A DNA stretch of 64,000 nucleotides from Lachnoclostridium sp. An169 (GCF_002160525.1 NZ_NFKT01000006.1:105741-169740), one strand, 5' to 3'; counted from the stretch's first letter, positions 7,988 through 15,889 are shown. Translations and numbers: made by a program. The notes: a model not told the origin generated them from the sequence alone.

Positions 7988-8376
7988 TTATGCGGGTTTG
8001 AAAGGCTCTAAAGCGTGACATCTCTGCCTTTGTTTCCGCTTTCTCTCGGCGGCTTTGATTTTCTTCATGCGTCCGGCGCAGTCGGGGCAGTATTTTCCCC
8101 GGTTGGATTTGGGGACAAATGACGCCCCGCAGACGGCGCAGCGTTTCCAGCTCCCCCCGGTACAAGAGGGCTGCGGCCAGCTCCCCGTCAAGGGGCAGGA
8201 CAGCCACACGGAACCAGCGGCACATGAGGGAAAGGGAAATGCCTTGGACGCACACGCAAGGCTCCCCGTCGTCCAGCAGCAGGCAGTTCCCCCCCGTCGT
8301 AGTTACAGCACTCATGTACCAGCCGCCGCGCCCGCCGGTGCTGGCGGTAGTCCATGCGGGGCAGGTTATCGCTCAT
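7988..8376 (-). pseudogene. Cysteine-rich VLP-type protein with two frameshifts
   Basis: Reading on the minus strand from the ATG at 8374-8376, a single protein is recovered only by changing frame twice. The first segment (MSDNLPRMDYRQHRRARR through HECCNYDGG) ends at a run of seven G, where six would keep the frame. The second segment (NCLLLDDGEPCVCVQ to LLYRG) ends at a run of six G, where five would keep it. The third (KRCAVCG, SNRGKYCPDCAGR) finishes at 7988. The joined protein of about 128 residues matches the Cys-rich small proteins next to relaxases in Tn1549-like elements. The start overlaps the relaxase stop by 11 nt. Both lesions are single extra G bases in homopolymers, so sequencing error is possible. 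Confidence 0.72.
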
Positions 8377-9991
8377 GGCTCTGCTCCTTTCTGCGGTGGG
8401 GTTCCTCCCGGCGCAAAATCTGGTCGATGTTCCGCTTGACGGTCTGCAACTCCTTGAACCGCTGTTTCTGTTCGTGATAGGTGTTATACAGGCCGTCTTT
8501 CTCGGAGATAAGCTGCTCGATCTCGGCCTGCAACGCTTTCCGGGCGGGCAGCTTGGTAATGCCATGCGCCTTGAAATACCGGGCGGCGGCTTCGGCTATG
8601 ATAAAGTCACTCTCATTTGCCTGTCGGTATGCGGCGCGGGCTTTCTCGGATTTCTGCGCTTTCAGCCCGTCGCGGGCGGGCTTAGTCTTGGCATAGGCAA
8701 GTACCTGTTGCTGCAACTCCTTTTTCCCTTGTAGCTTTGTTTCCAGCGTTTTCAGCTTGCCGCTGGTCTGGCACATTTCCTGATAGGCGGTATCGACGGC
8801 GGCTTCTAACTGCTCCGGGGAAGTGAAGCCGTATTCCTGATACACATTCAGCGTCGCGGCCATTTGTTTGAGGTTGTGCATGGTCGCCCAGCGTTCATAG
8901 CCCTGGCCTTTGCCCTCGGCCATTTTCTGCTCAATGTCCACAAGCCGCTGCACACCGTCCTGTTTCGGGGCGGTTTTTGGGGCTTTTGTGGGCTGTATGC
9001 CGGTTTTCCCATGCCGGGGGTATTCGGGTATGGCTGCGGCCTTTTCTGCGGCTCTGGCGGCGTTCTGCTCCAAAACGGCAAGGACGGCGGCGCGGTCAAA
9101 ATCGTCGCCCAGCTTCCGGGCGGTAATGGGCTTCGTCCTGTCCGGCGTGAGGTAGGACAGCCGCCCCCGGCTCTCCTTGACGGTCACGCCCTCCCGCAGC
9201 AGCAGAGAGGAAAACTCGTCAAAGCTGGCGGCGGTGGCAAGGGCTTTCCGTATGACCTGCCGCAACTTCTCCTTGTTCGTTTCAAACTTGGTCTGCCGGG
9301 GCGTGATACCTCCTGCAATCATGGGGGCGTTCTGCTTGTCCAGCGCGGCCTGTCCCTTTTTCTGCGCCCAATACTCCCGGTCGGTTACGCGGTTCTTGCT
9401 GCCGTTCAAGAGGTCGATTTGGTAAAGCCCCTCCCGGTGGCACATCTCCATGACTTCGGATTTGAAGTAGCGCAAAGCCGCGTCGGTACAGCGGTGCTTG
9501 CAATCGGCCTTTGTGTCGGCCGGCCTGTCCATGTAGGGCAGGAACGGCACTTCCTCAATCCGCAGGCTGTTAATGACGATATGCACATGAATGTTGCCGC
9601 TGTGGTTATGCCCGTCCGGATGGGTGCATACAAGGGCTTGGTGGCCGGGGAAATGCTCGGCGCAAAACTTCTCGCCCAATTCCTGCGCCCGGTCTACGGT
9701 CAAGCCATTGTCCGGGCCGTCCCGTGGGTCAAAGCTGATGATATAGTGGTGGCTTTTCACATCTTCCCGCCGCTGGTTCTTCCCATAGCGGAGATTTGCC
9801 CGCATACAGGCCACGGCAAAATCCTCCCCGCCGCAGTTCAGCGTGGACAGCCGGTAGTCCTCGCGGGGGATAAGCCTGCCGGTTTCATCAAGGACGGGCT
9901 TCATGGTAAACTCGTCATGCTCGAAAAGCAGGTATTGTTCGGCGGCTCCGTAGTCGGCGTTTTTAGAGTTGATATGCTTGAGTGTTGCCAA
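8366..9991 (-). CDS. Relaxase/mobilization nuclease of Tn1549 type
   Basis: DNA relaxase of about 541 residues that nicks oriT and leads the transferred strand. The relaxase fold covers about residues 1-280, with the metal-binding triad HNHSGNIHVHIVINS near residues 130-145 and YHxx-type motif HHYIISFDPRDG near 84. From residue 300 on it is Lys/Glu/Ala-rich and helical with long coiled-coil segments, as in its relatives. The start is taken at TTG 9989-9991 because the family begins ATLKHINSKN; a GTG at 10000 would add three residues. It overlaps mobC by 29 nt and the Cys-rich gene by 11 nt. The sequence appears intact, so mobilization by a helper element is plausible. Confidence 0.92.
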   Translation of the reverse strand: MATLKHINSKNADYGAAEQYLLFEHDEFTMKPVLDETGRLIPREDYRLSTLNCGGEDFAVACMRANLRYGKNQRREDVKSHHYIISFDPRDGPDNGLTVDRAQELGEKFCAEHFPGHQALVCTHPDGHNHSGNIHVHIVINSLRIEEVPFLPYMDRPADTKADCKHRCTDAALRYFKSEVMEMCHREGLYQIDLLNGSKNRVTDREYWAQKKGQAALDKQNAPMIAGGITPRQTKFETNKEKLRQVIRKALATAASFDEFSSLLLREGVTVKESRGRLSYLTPDRTKPITARKLGDDFDRAAVLAVLEQNAARAAEKAAAIPEYPRHGKTGIQPTKAPKTAPKQDGVQRLVDIEQKMAEGKGQGYERWATMHNLKQMAATLNVYQEYGFTSPEQLEAAVDTAYQEMCQTSGKLKTLETKLQGKKELQQQVLAYAKTKPARDGLKAQKSEKARAAYRQANESDFIIAEAAARYFKAHGITKLPARKALQAEIEQLISEKDGLYNTYHEQKQRFKELQTVKRNIDQILRREEPHRRKEQSHER

Positions 9992-10361
9992 CCGCGTCAC
10001 CTACTTTCCTGAGGACTTCATACTTGAGGGCGGCAAGGTCGGCTATGGCGGCGCGTACCTCGTCGGACAGCGCATGGTAGGGTGCGCCGTACTCGTTCAG
10101 ATACCGGGCTATCTGGTTGAGGTTGCCGCCGATCCTGCCGTACTCGGCGGCCAGCGTCCCGACAGCGGAGAGCAGTTCGTCATTGACCGCCGACACATGG
10201 ATAACGGGGCGTATGGTCGCCCGCCGTATTGCCTGCCGGAGAAATTCCGACTGGCTGATACCATAGGGCGCAAGCCGCGCTGTGAAGTCAGCGTATTCAT
10301 CTTCGGACAGCCGGGTTTTCACAACGCGGCTGCGGTGGAGTGTGTTGTATTTCTTTCGCAT
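9963..10361 (-). CDS. mobC: Relaxosome accessory protein MobC
   Basis: A 132-residue DNA-binding accessory protein of the relaxosome. The N-terminus is basic (MRKKYNTLHRSRVVKTRL) and leads into a ribbon-helix-helix-like region (LSEDEYADFTARLAPYGISQ, SEFLRQAIR). The C-terminal half has the MobC signature GRIGGNLNQIARYLN near residue 85. The ATG at 10359-10361 follows AAAGGAGGTCACGACC; a longer frame to 10733 runs through noncoding sequence and lacks support. It overlaps the relaxase start, so both proteins are probably translated from one message next to the presumed oriT. Confidence 0.9.
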   Translation of the reverse strand: MRKKYNTLHRSRVVKTRLSEDEYADFTARLAPYGISQSEFLRQAIRRATIRPVIHVSAVNDELLSAVGTLAAEYGRIGGNLNQIARYLNEYGAPYHALSDEVRAAIADLAALKYEVLRKVGDAVGNTQAYQL

Positions 10362-10855
10362 GGTCGTGACCTCCTTTCTTGCCGCATGAGTGCGGCGGGG
10401 ATAAGCGGCGAAAGCCGCAAAGCAGGGTTTGGGGAAGGCACTCCCCAACAAGTTTCCCGCGAGGGGCAAAACCGCAGAATTGCGGATTTTGGCACCGTGG
10501 TAGAAACTTGCTCTTTGTAAGCCGCAGACTGCCCCTGTTCGGGTTTTCCGTACATAGAGCGAACGGGGCGGGGCTTTCAGCCCGCTGTTCGCGGCCTTTT
10601 TCTCTTTTCGCCAAAGATACAAATGAAAAGCCGCCGTCTGCCCGCTGGCCGGGAAAAAATTCCCCCTTTCACTCCCTACAACACCGCGTTTTGAAATTTG
10701 CCAAATATCGGGGCAGAAAAAATTTCCCTTCACCCACTACTACACCCGGCAAGGGGGGGTAAATGGCCGGGAAGTCAAACAGGCAGAAAAAAAGCAGCAA
10801 ATCTTTTCAGACTTACTGCTTTCGGTGTTCGCCGGTGACGGCTGGTATTTAATTT
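10362..10855. other. Noncoding 490 bp upstream of mobC, probable oriT
   Basis: No convincing gene is present. The stretch is G+C-rich and dense in short inverted repeats, for example CCGCA-GAAT-TGCGG at about 10472-10485, extended by flanking AAAA/TTTT with one bulged base, and TTGGGGAAGGCACTCCCCAA around 10430-10449. A position directly upstream of mobC and the relaxase is where oriT is found in Tn1549-like and many MobP/MobQ systems. The nick site cannot be assigned by eye. The far end (10740-10855) also has a G8 run and a T/A-rich stretch that could hold the mob promoter. Confidence 0.5.
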
Positions 10856-11068
10856 TTACGGCTTGTCCGGCGGATAGTCGAACCGAAACTTGAACAGCGC
10901 GGCAATTAACCGCTGCTTCACATAGTCCTCAACTTCGCCGTTGACCTGTCCATTCATTTTGGAGAAGTGGCAGATATATCCGGCGTAGTGGGACAGGACG
11001 GCGTTCACGGCTTCCGGGTCTCCCTCATGGGCTTTAACGATTGTTTCATAGGAGAGCGGTCTACTCAT
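10856..11068 (-). CDS. Small helix-turn-helix regulator of conjugative-element type
   Basis: A 70-residue protein (MSRPLSYETIVKAHEGD onward) resembling the small HTH proteins, like Tn916 Orf8, that sit next to sigma-like regulators in this element class. The middle (HEGDPEAVNAVLSHYAGYI) and end (QRLIAALFKFRFDYPP) are family-typical. It overlaps the downstream end of the sigma-like gene by 8 nt and presumably forms one transcript with it. Its exact role is not established; control of transfer or excision genes is likely by analogy. A fragment resembling its 3' end also occurs at about 16940-16972. Confidence 0.72.
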   Translation of the reverse strand: MSRPLSYETIVKAHEGDPEAVNAVLSHYAGYICHFSKMNGQVNGEVEDYVKQRLIAALFKFRFDYPPDKP

Positions 11069-11285
11069 GGGAACGCTTCTCCATTATCCGTCGTAGCCGT
11101 TGCAAGCCAAGCTGGATATGCCGTCCTGCTGTACTGCGTGACCGGCCCATACACGCACCGATCTCCCTTTGCGACTGGCGCAGGAAATAGTAACGGAAAA
11201 TTTCTTCCTGCTCTTGCTCTGACAGACAAGAGAGGGCGGCAGCAAGTGCCTCGTCGCTTAACAAGGCGGTCTGCTCGCAGACCAT
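11061..11285 (-). CDS. Sigma-70 region 4-like regulator, 5' end probably lost
   Basis: A protein of 74 residues from the ATG at 11285. A sigma region 4/HTH segment (LSEQEQEEIFRYYFLRQSQ, REIGACMGRSRSTAGRHIQ) is clear, as in Tn916 Orf7-type proteins. The frame stays open upstream for another 30 codons and reads plausibly as protein (IPQHVDREIEEYLF), then meets a TAA near 11364 without an ATG, GTG or TTG start. The true N-terminus therefore seems to have been cut by the rearrangement that also broke the neighbouring vapE-like gene. Translation from 11285 would remove the N-terminal helix. Confidence 0.65.
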   Translation of the reverse strand: MVCEQTALLSDEALAAALSCLSEQEQEEIFRYYFLRQSQREIGACMGRSRSTAGRHIQLGLQRLRRIMEKRSHE

Positions 11286-11380
11286 AAAGAGATATTCTTC
11301 TATCTCGCGGTCAACATGCTGCGGAATAGTGGTCTGCTGTCTAATAAGTTCTTGTGTGTTACTTTATGGCACATGAGCAT

Positions 11381-11806
11381 TTACTCAAGGCACATATTTA
11401 CCCACATACAACAAGCGACGATATTGAGATAGTCCCGGATGGGATGGTACTTGTTTTCATTCGCTACAATCCCGATGGCGTTATCAATCTTTTTCTCATT
11501 GGTAAGCCCATAGGTTTCTTCCAGATAAAGAAGCAGATACTTCATGTCCGTATCGTTCAGGACTGTGCTTTCCCTGTGGAAGCCGATGGGCTTTATGATG
11601 TCCTTGCGGTCGGTCAGGATGTTGTATGCGATAGCCCCGGAAAGCAGCGGGTCACGCTGGAATACGGTCAGGCAGTTCCGTATGCTCTGACGGACACCGC
11701 CTTTCTCGGTAGTTTCCAGTCCCGCCTTGATTTCCTCAACGCTCTGGGGCGGCTGCATGGCGTTCATGGTGTTTTTTAGTTCTTGCTGCGTCTGCGGCTG
11801 CAAGCT
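11381..11806 (-). pseudogene. Fragment of a virulence-associated E (VapE-like) primase/helicase protein
   Basis: About 140 codons whose sequence (NCLTVFQRDPLLSGAI, KPIGF, LNDTDMKYLLLYLEE, IVANENKYHPIRDYLN) matches the region before the P-loop in VapE-family proteins of mobile elements. Both ends are cut. After RDYLN the frame runs into unrelated residues and stops at 11381, so the ATPase domain is missing. Upstream, the recognisable part begins near 11806, where the sequence passes into a different fragment that reads on the plus strand. It is best described as an internal remnant left by recombination inside the element. Confidence 0.7.
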
Positions 11807-12191
11807 CTGCCATGAAATCATTGAACGGTATCGCCCCGGCGAAGATGACCCACATTTGAAGGTGCTGCAAGCTGCCCATATCAGCGATGATGAGTATTTC
11901 AGCCACATGGTTCTGGATGACCTCAACCGGATTATCCGGGATATTCGGGAAGCCCACAAAAAGGACAGTGAGAGTGCGCCCCAGACCACTGTTGCCGATG
12001 AACTGAAAGAAAATCTGGAAGCGGTCGAAAATTTCAAGGGCAGCCAGGATGAAAAGTTGGTTGTCCTTTACTGCAAGCAGCTCGGCATCAACTATAAAAA
12101 TCTGTCAGACGAAGAATTTCGCTGGCTGATTCGGATTCTCAAAAAATCAAAGAAAATGGGAACGCCTATCAGCCAGAGGAAAAAAAGGTAA
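11790..12191 (+). pseudogene. C-terminal fragment of an unidentified mobile-element protein
   Basis: Plus-strand coding sequence of about 130 codons that reads well as protein (RYRPGEDDPHLKVLQ, ISDDEYFSHMVLDDLN, GINYKNLSDEEFRWLIRI, KKMGTPISQRKKR) and ends in a natural-looking basic tail at 12191. No proper start or ribosome site is present; upstream it abuts the minus-strand vapE-like fragment near 11800. It resembles the C-terminal tails of some MobP/MobL relaxases, but I cannot confirm this. It is probably the end of a second mobilization gene brought in by an insertion that was later cut down. Confidence 0.45.
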
Positions 12192-12287
12192 GGAAAAACC
12201 GCTGTTGCATGGTTTGTTGGCTCCCATGTAGCAGCGGTTTGTGCTGTGGTTATTCAGTTGAAAATCAGAATGGCAAACTGGAATTGT

Positions 12288-12833
12288 CTAAAATAGTAAA
12301 GCCGTACCGCTTACGATTTTTTCTTTTACTGCTGAAACAGTATCTTTGATTGAGTGCGCAGTTGTATCTATAACATTTAATTCATAGATTCCTAAATTAG
12401 AAAATTGTTTCCACATTGTTTCAACTAATTCAACATTTGTTTCTCTATCTAACTTTGAGCGTTCGATAGCTCGCTTCATAGTTTCTTCTTTACTTGCCCT
12501 TAAAACGATATAGTGTACTTCATAATGCTCTTGAACAATGTTGAGCCACGGCTCTAAAAACCACGGTCCTACAATGCCATCTACAATTACATCATATCCA
12601 CCACGAACATATCGCTTCGCAGCTTCTAAAAATGCTTCAATGACAACCAAATTTTGCTCATTTGATTCTGGCAAATGTGGTGGTATTGCCCCTTTACTCA
12701 AATAATGGTAAAAGTCATCTGTGTGCATATGCACAGACTTTTCTAAATCTGATTCTTTTGCAACAGCAGATGCCGTTGTAGTTTTCCCTGTTCCCGGCGA
12801 ACCTGTGATTACAATAATTCTACCTTGATTCAT
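12288..12833 (-). CDS. P-loop kinase-like ATP-binding protein
   Basis: A 181-residue nucleotide-binding protein of the adenylate-kinase/zeta-toxin/chloramphenicol-phosphotransferase-like group. Walker A GSPGTGKT is at residues 11-18. A probable acidic pair sits in HTDDFYHYLSKG (about 37-48), a second strand in DVIVDGIVGPWF (about 81-92), and a lid-like basic segment follows at KRAIERSKLDRET. It is the last gene of the cargo operon, 36 bp after the acetyltransferase gene, and visibly A+T-rich compared with the element backbone. The substrate is unknown; small-molecule phosphorylation, possibly of an antibiotic, is inference from family and company. Confidence 0.75.
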   Translation of the reverse strand: MNQGRIIVITGSPGTGKTTTASAVAKESDLEKSVHMHTDDFYHYLSKGAIPPHLPESNEQNLVVIEAFLEAAKRYVRGGYDVIVDGIVGPWFLEPWLNIVQEHYEVHYIVLRASKEETMKRAIERSKLDRETNVELVETMWKQFSNLGIYELNVIDTTAHSIKDTVSAVKEKIVSGTALLF

Positions 12834-12868
12834 CTATGTTTTACCTTCCCAACTTCTAATTTTTTACA

Positions 12869-13378
12869 TCATATCCCAAAAGCCTTGTCGTACTCAATAA
12901 CTCCATTTAATTTGTTTTGACTTCCGTTAAGATTAAGTGCCATAAAACTTTCATCGTCAACTTCAAATGGCGCTTTTATTCCACACTCACTTGCCGGAAT
13001 ATATCCTGCCTTTGGATAGTATTTGGAATGTCCCAAAACAACTGAATATTCATATCCCAATTTATGTGCTATACTGTGTCCTTCTTTCATCAAAGATAAT
13101 CCGATTCCCCTGTTCTGATAATCGGGTAATACAGAAAGAGGGGCAAGCGCAAGAACCTCAACCCCTTGAACAACTGCTTTTGTAAAAAGAATATGTCCTA
13201 CAATTTTTTCGTCCTCGACAGCAACAAGAGAAAGTTCCGGAATAAACGATTTGCTTTTTCTTAACGCAGCAACTAAGTTCTGTTCATTTCCATCTGTATA
13301 TTCAGCATTTTCAAATGCTTCTTTTACAACATGATATACCGTATCATAATCTTCTGGTCTTTCTTGTCTTATAATCAA
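12869..13378 (-). CDS. GNAT family N-acetyltransferase
   Basis: Acetyl-CoA-dependent acetyltransferase of about 169 residues. The start is taken at TTG 13376-13378, which follows GGAGGTATCTAT and gives the usual family opening (IIRQERPEDYDTVYHVV). An ATG at 13393 would place the ribosome site inside the gene. Motif A is VLPDYQNRGIGLSLM, with the QNRGIG acetyl-CoA pyrophosphate loop near residue 88, and HSKYYPKAGYIPASE marks the C-terminal part. The sequence is close to the YhbS-type subgroup, whose substrates are mostly unknown. It sits in the middle of the cargo operon. Confidence 0.87.
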   Translation of the reverse strand: MIIRQERPEDYDTVYHVVKEAFENAEYTDGNEQNLVAALRKSKSFIPELSLVAVEDEKIVGHILFTKAVVQGVEVLALAPLSVLPDYQNRGIGLSLMKEGHSIAHKLGYEYSVVLGHSKYYPKAGYIPASECGIKAPFEVDDESFMALNLNGSQNKLNGVIEYDKAFGI

Positions 13379-13438
13379 AATAGATACCTCCATAGTTTTA
13401 AGTTTTTTTACAATTACAGGAAATAGCAAATCTACTAT

Positions 13439-14623
13439 CTACCTCTCAATTTTTATGGCTCTGACAATGATAATATCCGGGATTTCTTTATTAAAATAGC
13501 ATTCTTCGTAAAATCCGTCTATGACAAAACCAGTATCAAAACACAGATTAAAAATATCCTGTAAAGAACGATGATAATAACATTGTTTTTGTGGCTGTCC
13601 TTCAATCGCAATATCGTAATAGCTGTGCGGCGTCATATATTTTTCTGTAAGCGTTACAAAACAGGGGTGCTGTGTCGCAAATACAAATACTCCGTTATCC
13701 TCAAGCAATTTATAAACAGAGGTAAAAAGCGGCTTAATGTCTGTAATATCCATGACCGCCATGTTTGAGACTGCTTTTGTAAATGGCTTATTTCTTTTTA
13801 ATGCCATCAGACTTGTTTCATTCGTAGCGTCTGCTACACAAAACTCAATGTGATCAGCATACCGTTTTTGGCGCTTTTTTGCCAGTTCCACCATTTTTTC
13901 ACTATAATCAAAAGCCAAAACAGAGACAGCTTTTTCTGCAAGATATGCAGAATAATTTCCATTCCCACAGGCAATATCTAAAATATAATCTGTTGGATCA
14001 GGATTTAGAAGCTCTGTTACTTTTGGACGGACAACTTCTCTGTGAAAATCATTTGATTCATCCCCCATTGAACAATCCCAAAATTCAGCGTTCTGATTCC
14101 AGATTGCTTTACTTTCTTCTTTTGAATACTGTATAATATCCTCTTTCTGCAAAATTACTTTTTCCCCTTCGCCGCATGGCTCCTGAAATGCGTGATAATG
14201 ATGTTCCAATATTTCATCTGTTATCACAAACGGCGAATTGGCATTTAAGACCTGATTTCTTTTATATAGTCTTTTTTGCAAAAGCTCCTTACTGGCTTTC
14301 ATATAGACAAGTTCCGTTTCAGCGCCTGCTTTTTGGATCAGCTCTTTATAAAAATTCCGATTTTCCTTACTCCAGAAACTAAAATCAATCACAACGTCTT
14401 TTCCCTGCTGAATCAGGGACAGCAGCTTTTTTTGAAGCGCAGCCTCCACCTGCTCTGACAATTTTTCATATTGTTCTTCCGGATAATCAATTCCCTTTCT
14501 CCCATAAAGTTTCCACATTTCTTCATCAATGGAAAGTCTGATATATCCTTCCTGTTCTTTTTTCTTGGCGTAAGTAGTCTTTCCAGAACCACATACGCCG
14601 CACATCATAATAACTTTGCTCAT
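13439..14623 (-). CDS. P-loop kinase fused to a SAM-dependent methyltransferase
   Basis: A two-domain protein of 394 residues. Residues 1-170 form a small-molecule-kinase-like P-loop domain: Walker A GVCGSGKTT at 9-17, KDVVIDFSFWSKENR around 74-88 and a basic lid KRLYKRNQ. Residues 180-394 are a class I methyltransferase: motif I ILDIACGNGNYSAYLA near 222, acidic strand end AFDYSEKM, and KAVSNMAVMDI as the post-motif loop. The start at 14623 follows AAAGGAG. The join is a normal linker with no frame change. The domain combination suggests sequential modification of one small molecule, or a nucleotide-sensing methyltransferase; neither substrate is known. It lies 43 bp after the deformylase gene. 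Confidence 0.83.
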   Translation of the reverse strand: MSKVIMMCGVCGSGKTTYAKKKEQEGYIRLSIDEEMWKLYGRKGIDYPEEQYEKLSEQVEAALQKKLLSLIQQGKDVVIDFSFWSKENRNFYKELIQKAGAETELVYMKASKELLQKRLYKRNQVLNANSPFVITDEILEHHYHAFQEPCGEGEKVILQKEDIIQYSKEESKAIWNQNAEFWDCSMGDESNDFHREVVRPKVTELLNPDPTDYILDIACGNGNYSAYLAEKAVSVLAFDYSEKMVELAKKRQKRYADHIEFCVADATNETSLMALKRNKPFTKAVSNMAVMDITDIKPLFTSVYKLLEDNGVFVFATQHPCFVTLTEKYMTPHSYYDIAIEGQPQKQCYYHRSLQDIFNLCFDTGFVIDGFYEECYFNKEIPDIIIVRAIKIER

Positions 14624-14666
14624 AAAACTCCTTTTCTTTTTCCGAAACGGCATCTATCAATTTGCA

Positions 14667-15125
14667 CTACACAACAGAAAGTTCTTCAATCGCTTTATCT
14701 AAAAAAATCATACCGTCCAGATGTTCCAGCTCATGGCAGAAGCATTTTGCCATTTCATCTTCTCCGTCAACTATAATTTCCTCTCCATATTCATTGAGTG
14801 CCTGAATCGTGACCTTTTGTGGACGAATTGTTTTTACAAAACGGTTCGGGAAACTAAGGCATCCCTCAACACATTCCTGCACACCGCTTTGGCTTATCAT
14901 TTTCGGATTTACAAGTTTTAATCGTGTATCGTTAAAATCAATGACAACCAACCGTTTCAAAACGCCAACCTGATTTGCTGCCAGTGCAGCTCCATTTTCT
15001 GTTTCATGTAATGTATCAAGCATATCATCTAAGAGCTGCCTGATTTTATCATCAACTTTTAGGACAGCTTTACATTTTTTTCTTAATATAGGGTCGCTGT
15101 CATAACGAAGAAATCTTGTTGCCAC
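14667..15125 (-). CDS. def: Peptide deformylase, element-borne copy
   Basis: Metallo-enzyme of 152 residues that removes the formyl group from new proteins. All three motifs are present: GAALAANQVG (motif 1, with the Gln), EGCLSFP (motif 2, with the metal-ligand Cys) and HELEH (motif 3, HExxH with metal-ligand His and catalytic Glu). The start is GTG at 15123-15125 after AGGAGGT, overlapping the XRE regulator gene by 26 nt. A chromosomal def normally lies with fmt or priA, so a second copy on a mobile element suggests resistance to a natural deformylase inhibitor such as actinonin, or processing of a cargo peptide. That role is inferred. Confidence 0.92.
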   Translation of the reverse strand: MATRFLRYDSDPILRKKCKAVLKVDDKIRQLLDDMLDTLHETENGAALAANQVGVLKRLVVIDFNDTRLKLVNPKMISQSGVQECVEGCLSFPNRFVKTIRPQKVTIQALNEYGEEIIVDGEDEMAKCFCHELEHLDGMIFLDKAIEELSVV

Positions 15126-15363
15126 TTTTTACCTCCTGTCTGCTGCTGTCAGCTCTTGATTTTCTCAAACTTACATCAAATAAAAATACCTCCTCAATGG
15201 CACACTCAAATACTTTAGAAATATCATATGCAAGCCAGATAGATGGTTCAAATTTTTCTGTTTCTATGGCATTTATCGCCTGCCTTGAAGCTCCAACCAG
15301 TTCTCCTAATTGCTCTTGCGTCAGCCCTCGCTGTTCTCGCAATTCTTTTATTCTGTTTTTCAT
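15100..15363 (-). CDS. XRE family helix-turn-helix regulator
   Basis: An 87-residue protein with a Cro/CI-type HTH at residues 3-60 (IKELREQRGLTQEQLGELV, then SRQAINAIE as the recognition helix). This short form without a ligand domain resembles the small YozG-like XRE group. The ATG at 15361-15363 follows TTTTGGAGGAACT; the longer frame to 15480 lacks support. It is the first gene of the A+T-rich cargo operon and overlaps the deformylase start by 26 nt. It probably controls the cargo operon, perhaps through its own promoter in the A+T-rich 150 bp upstream. Confidence 0.87.
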   Translation of the reverse strand: MKNRIKELREQRGLTQEQLGELVGASRQAINAIETEKFEPSIWLAYDISKVFECAIEEVFLFDVSLRKSRADSSRQEVKSGNKISSL

Positions 15364-15511
15364 AGTTCCTCCAAAAGTAAGGTTAACATTACAACAATTA
15401 TATATATTTTTTCTTGTAATGTCAACCTTACACCCATTTTCTGTTACACAAATATTTATAAAAACAGGAAACGATACCATGTTTCAGATATCGTTTCCCT
15501 ATATCATACCC

Positions 15512-15889
15512 TTATGAATAGATCATCTCATGCAGAACAATTTCTTCTGCCCGGTTACGGATGTTATTGCAACGCTGCACCCATTCCATTTGAGAAGTAC
15601 GCTTTAATTCCTCTGTCACGCCCTCGGTAGCTTTCATCTGCTCCATGATAGTGTCTAACCGTTCCTGTGCCTGTTCGTTCAGGTCTGCAAGATATGTCCA
15701 CAATTCTCCGGTCAGTATCAGTGTGTTCAATCTGGCTGGGTGGACTTCTCTTAAATATTCCCGGTGCATCCGTCCGTACTTTCCGATAGGACGGTGTTCC
15801 TCCGGCAGCTTCAAATCTGGGATATAGTAATCTCCGACAAGGATATAATCAATTCCGTTTTCTGTTATTCTTGGTTTCAATTCGCTCAT
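15512..15889 (-). CDS. tnpV: TnpV family transposon-encoded protein
   Basis: A 125-residue protein of the TnpV family, first noted in Tn4451/4453-type elements and common as a small gene in Clostridial mobile elements. The family's conserved tail is exact in spirit here: MEWVQRCNNIRNRAEEIV near residues 103-120, preceded by REYLRE and LLL-type helices. The ATG at 15887-15889 follows GAGGAG. Function is unproven, though it has been thought to relate to excision. It lies between the cargo operon and the right attachment repeat. Confidence 0.85.
   Translation of the reverse strand: MSELKPRITENGIDYILVGDYYIPDLKLPEEHRPIGKYGRMHREYLREVHPARLNTLILTGELWTYLADLNEQAQERLDTIMEQMKATEGVTEELKRTSQMEWVQRCNNIRNRAEEIVLHEMIYS

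Noticed and set aside
8864..10012. A 382-codon plus-strand open frame
   Set aside because: Antisense to the relaxase gene, which has clear motifs and overlaps both neighbours correctly. The plus-strand product has no recognisable feature.
10362..10733. A longer mobC starting at 10733
   Set aside because: The extension translates to low-complexity sequence unlike MobC, and the ATG at 10361 has a strong AAAGGAGG site with a family-typical N-terminus.
11790..12191. A complete intact gene from the start at 11727
   Set aside because: The first 20 codons are antisense to the vapE-like fragment and there is no ribosome site, so only the C-terminal part looks like real protein.
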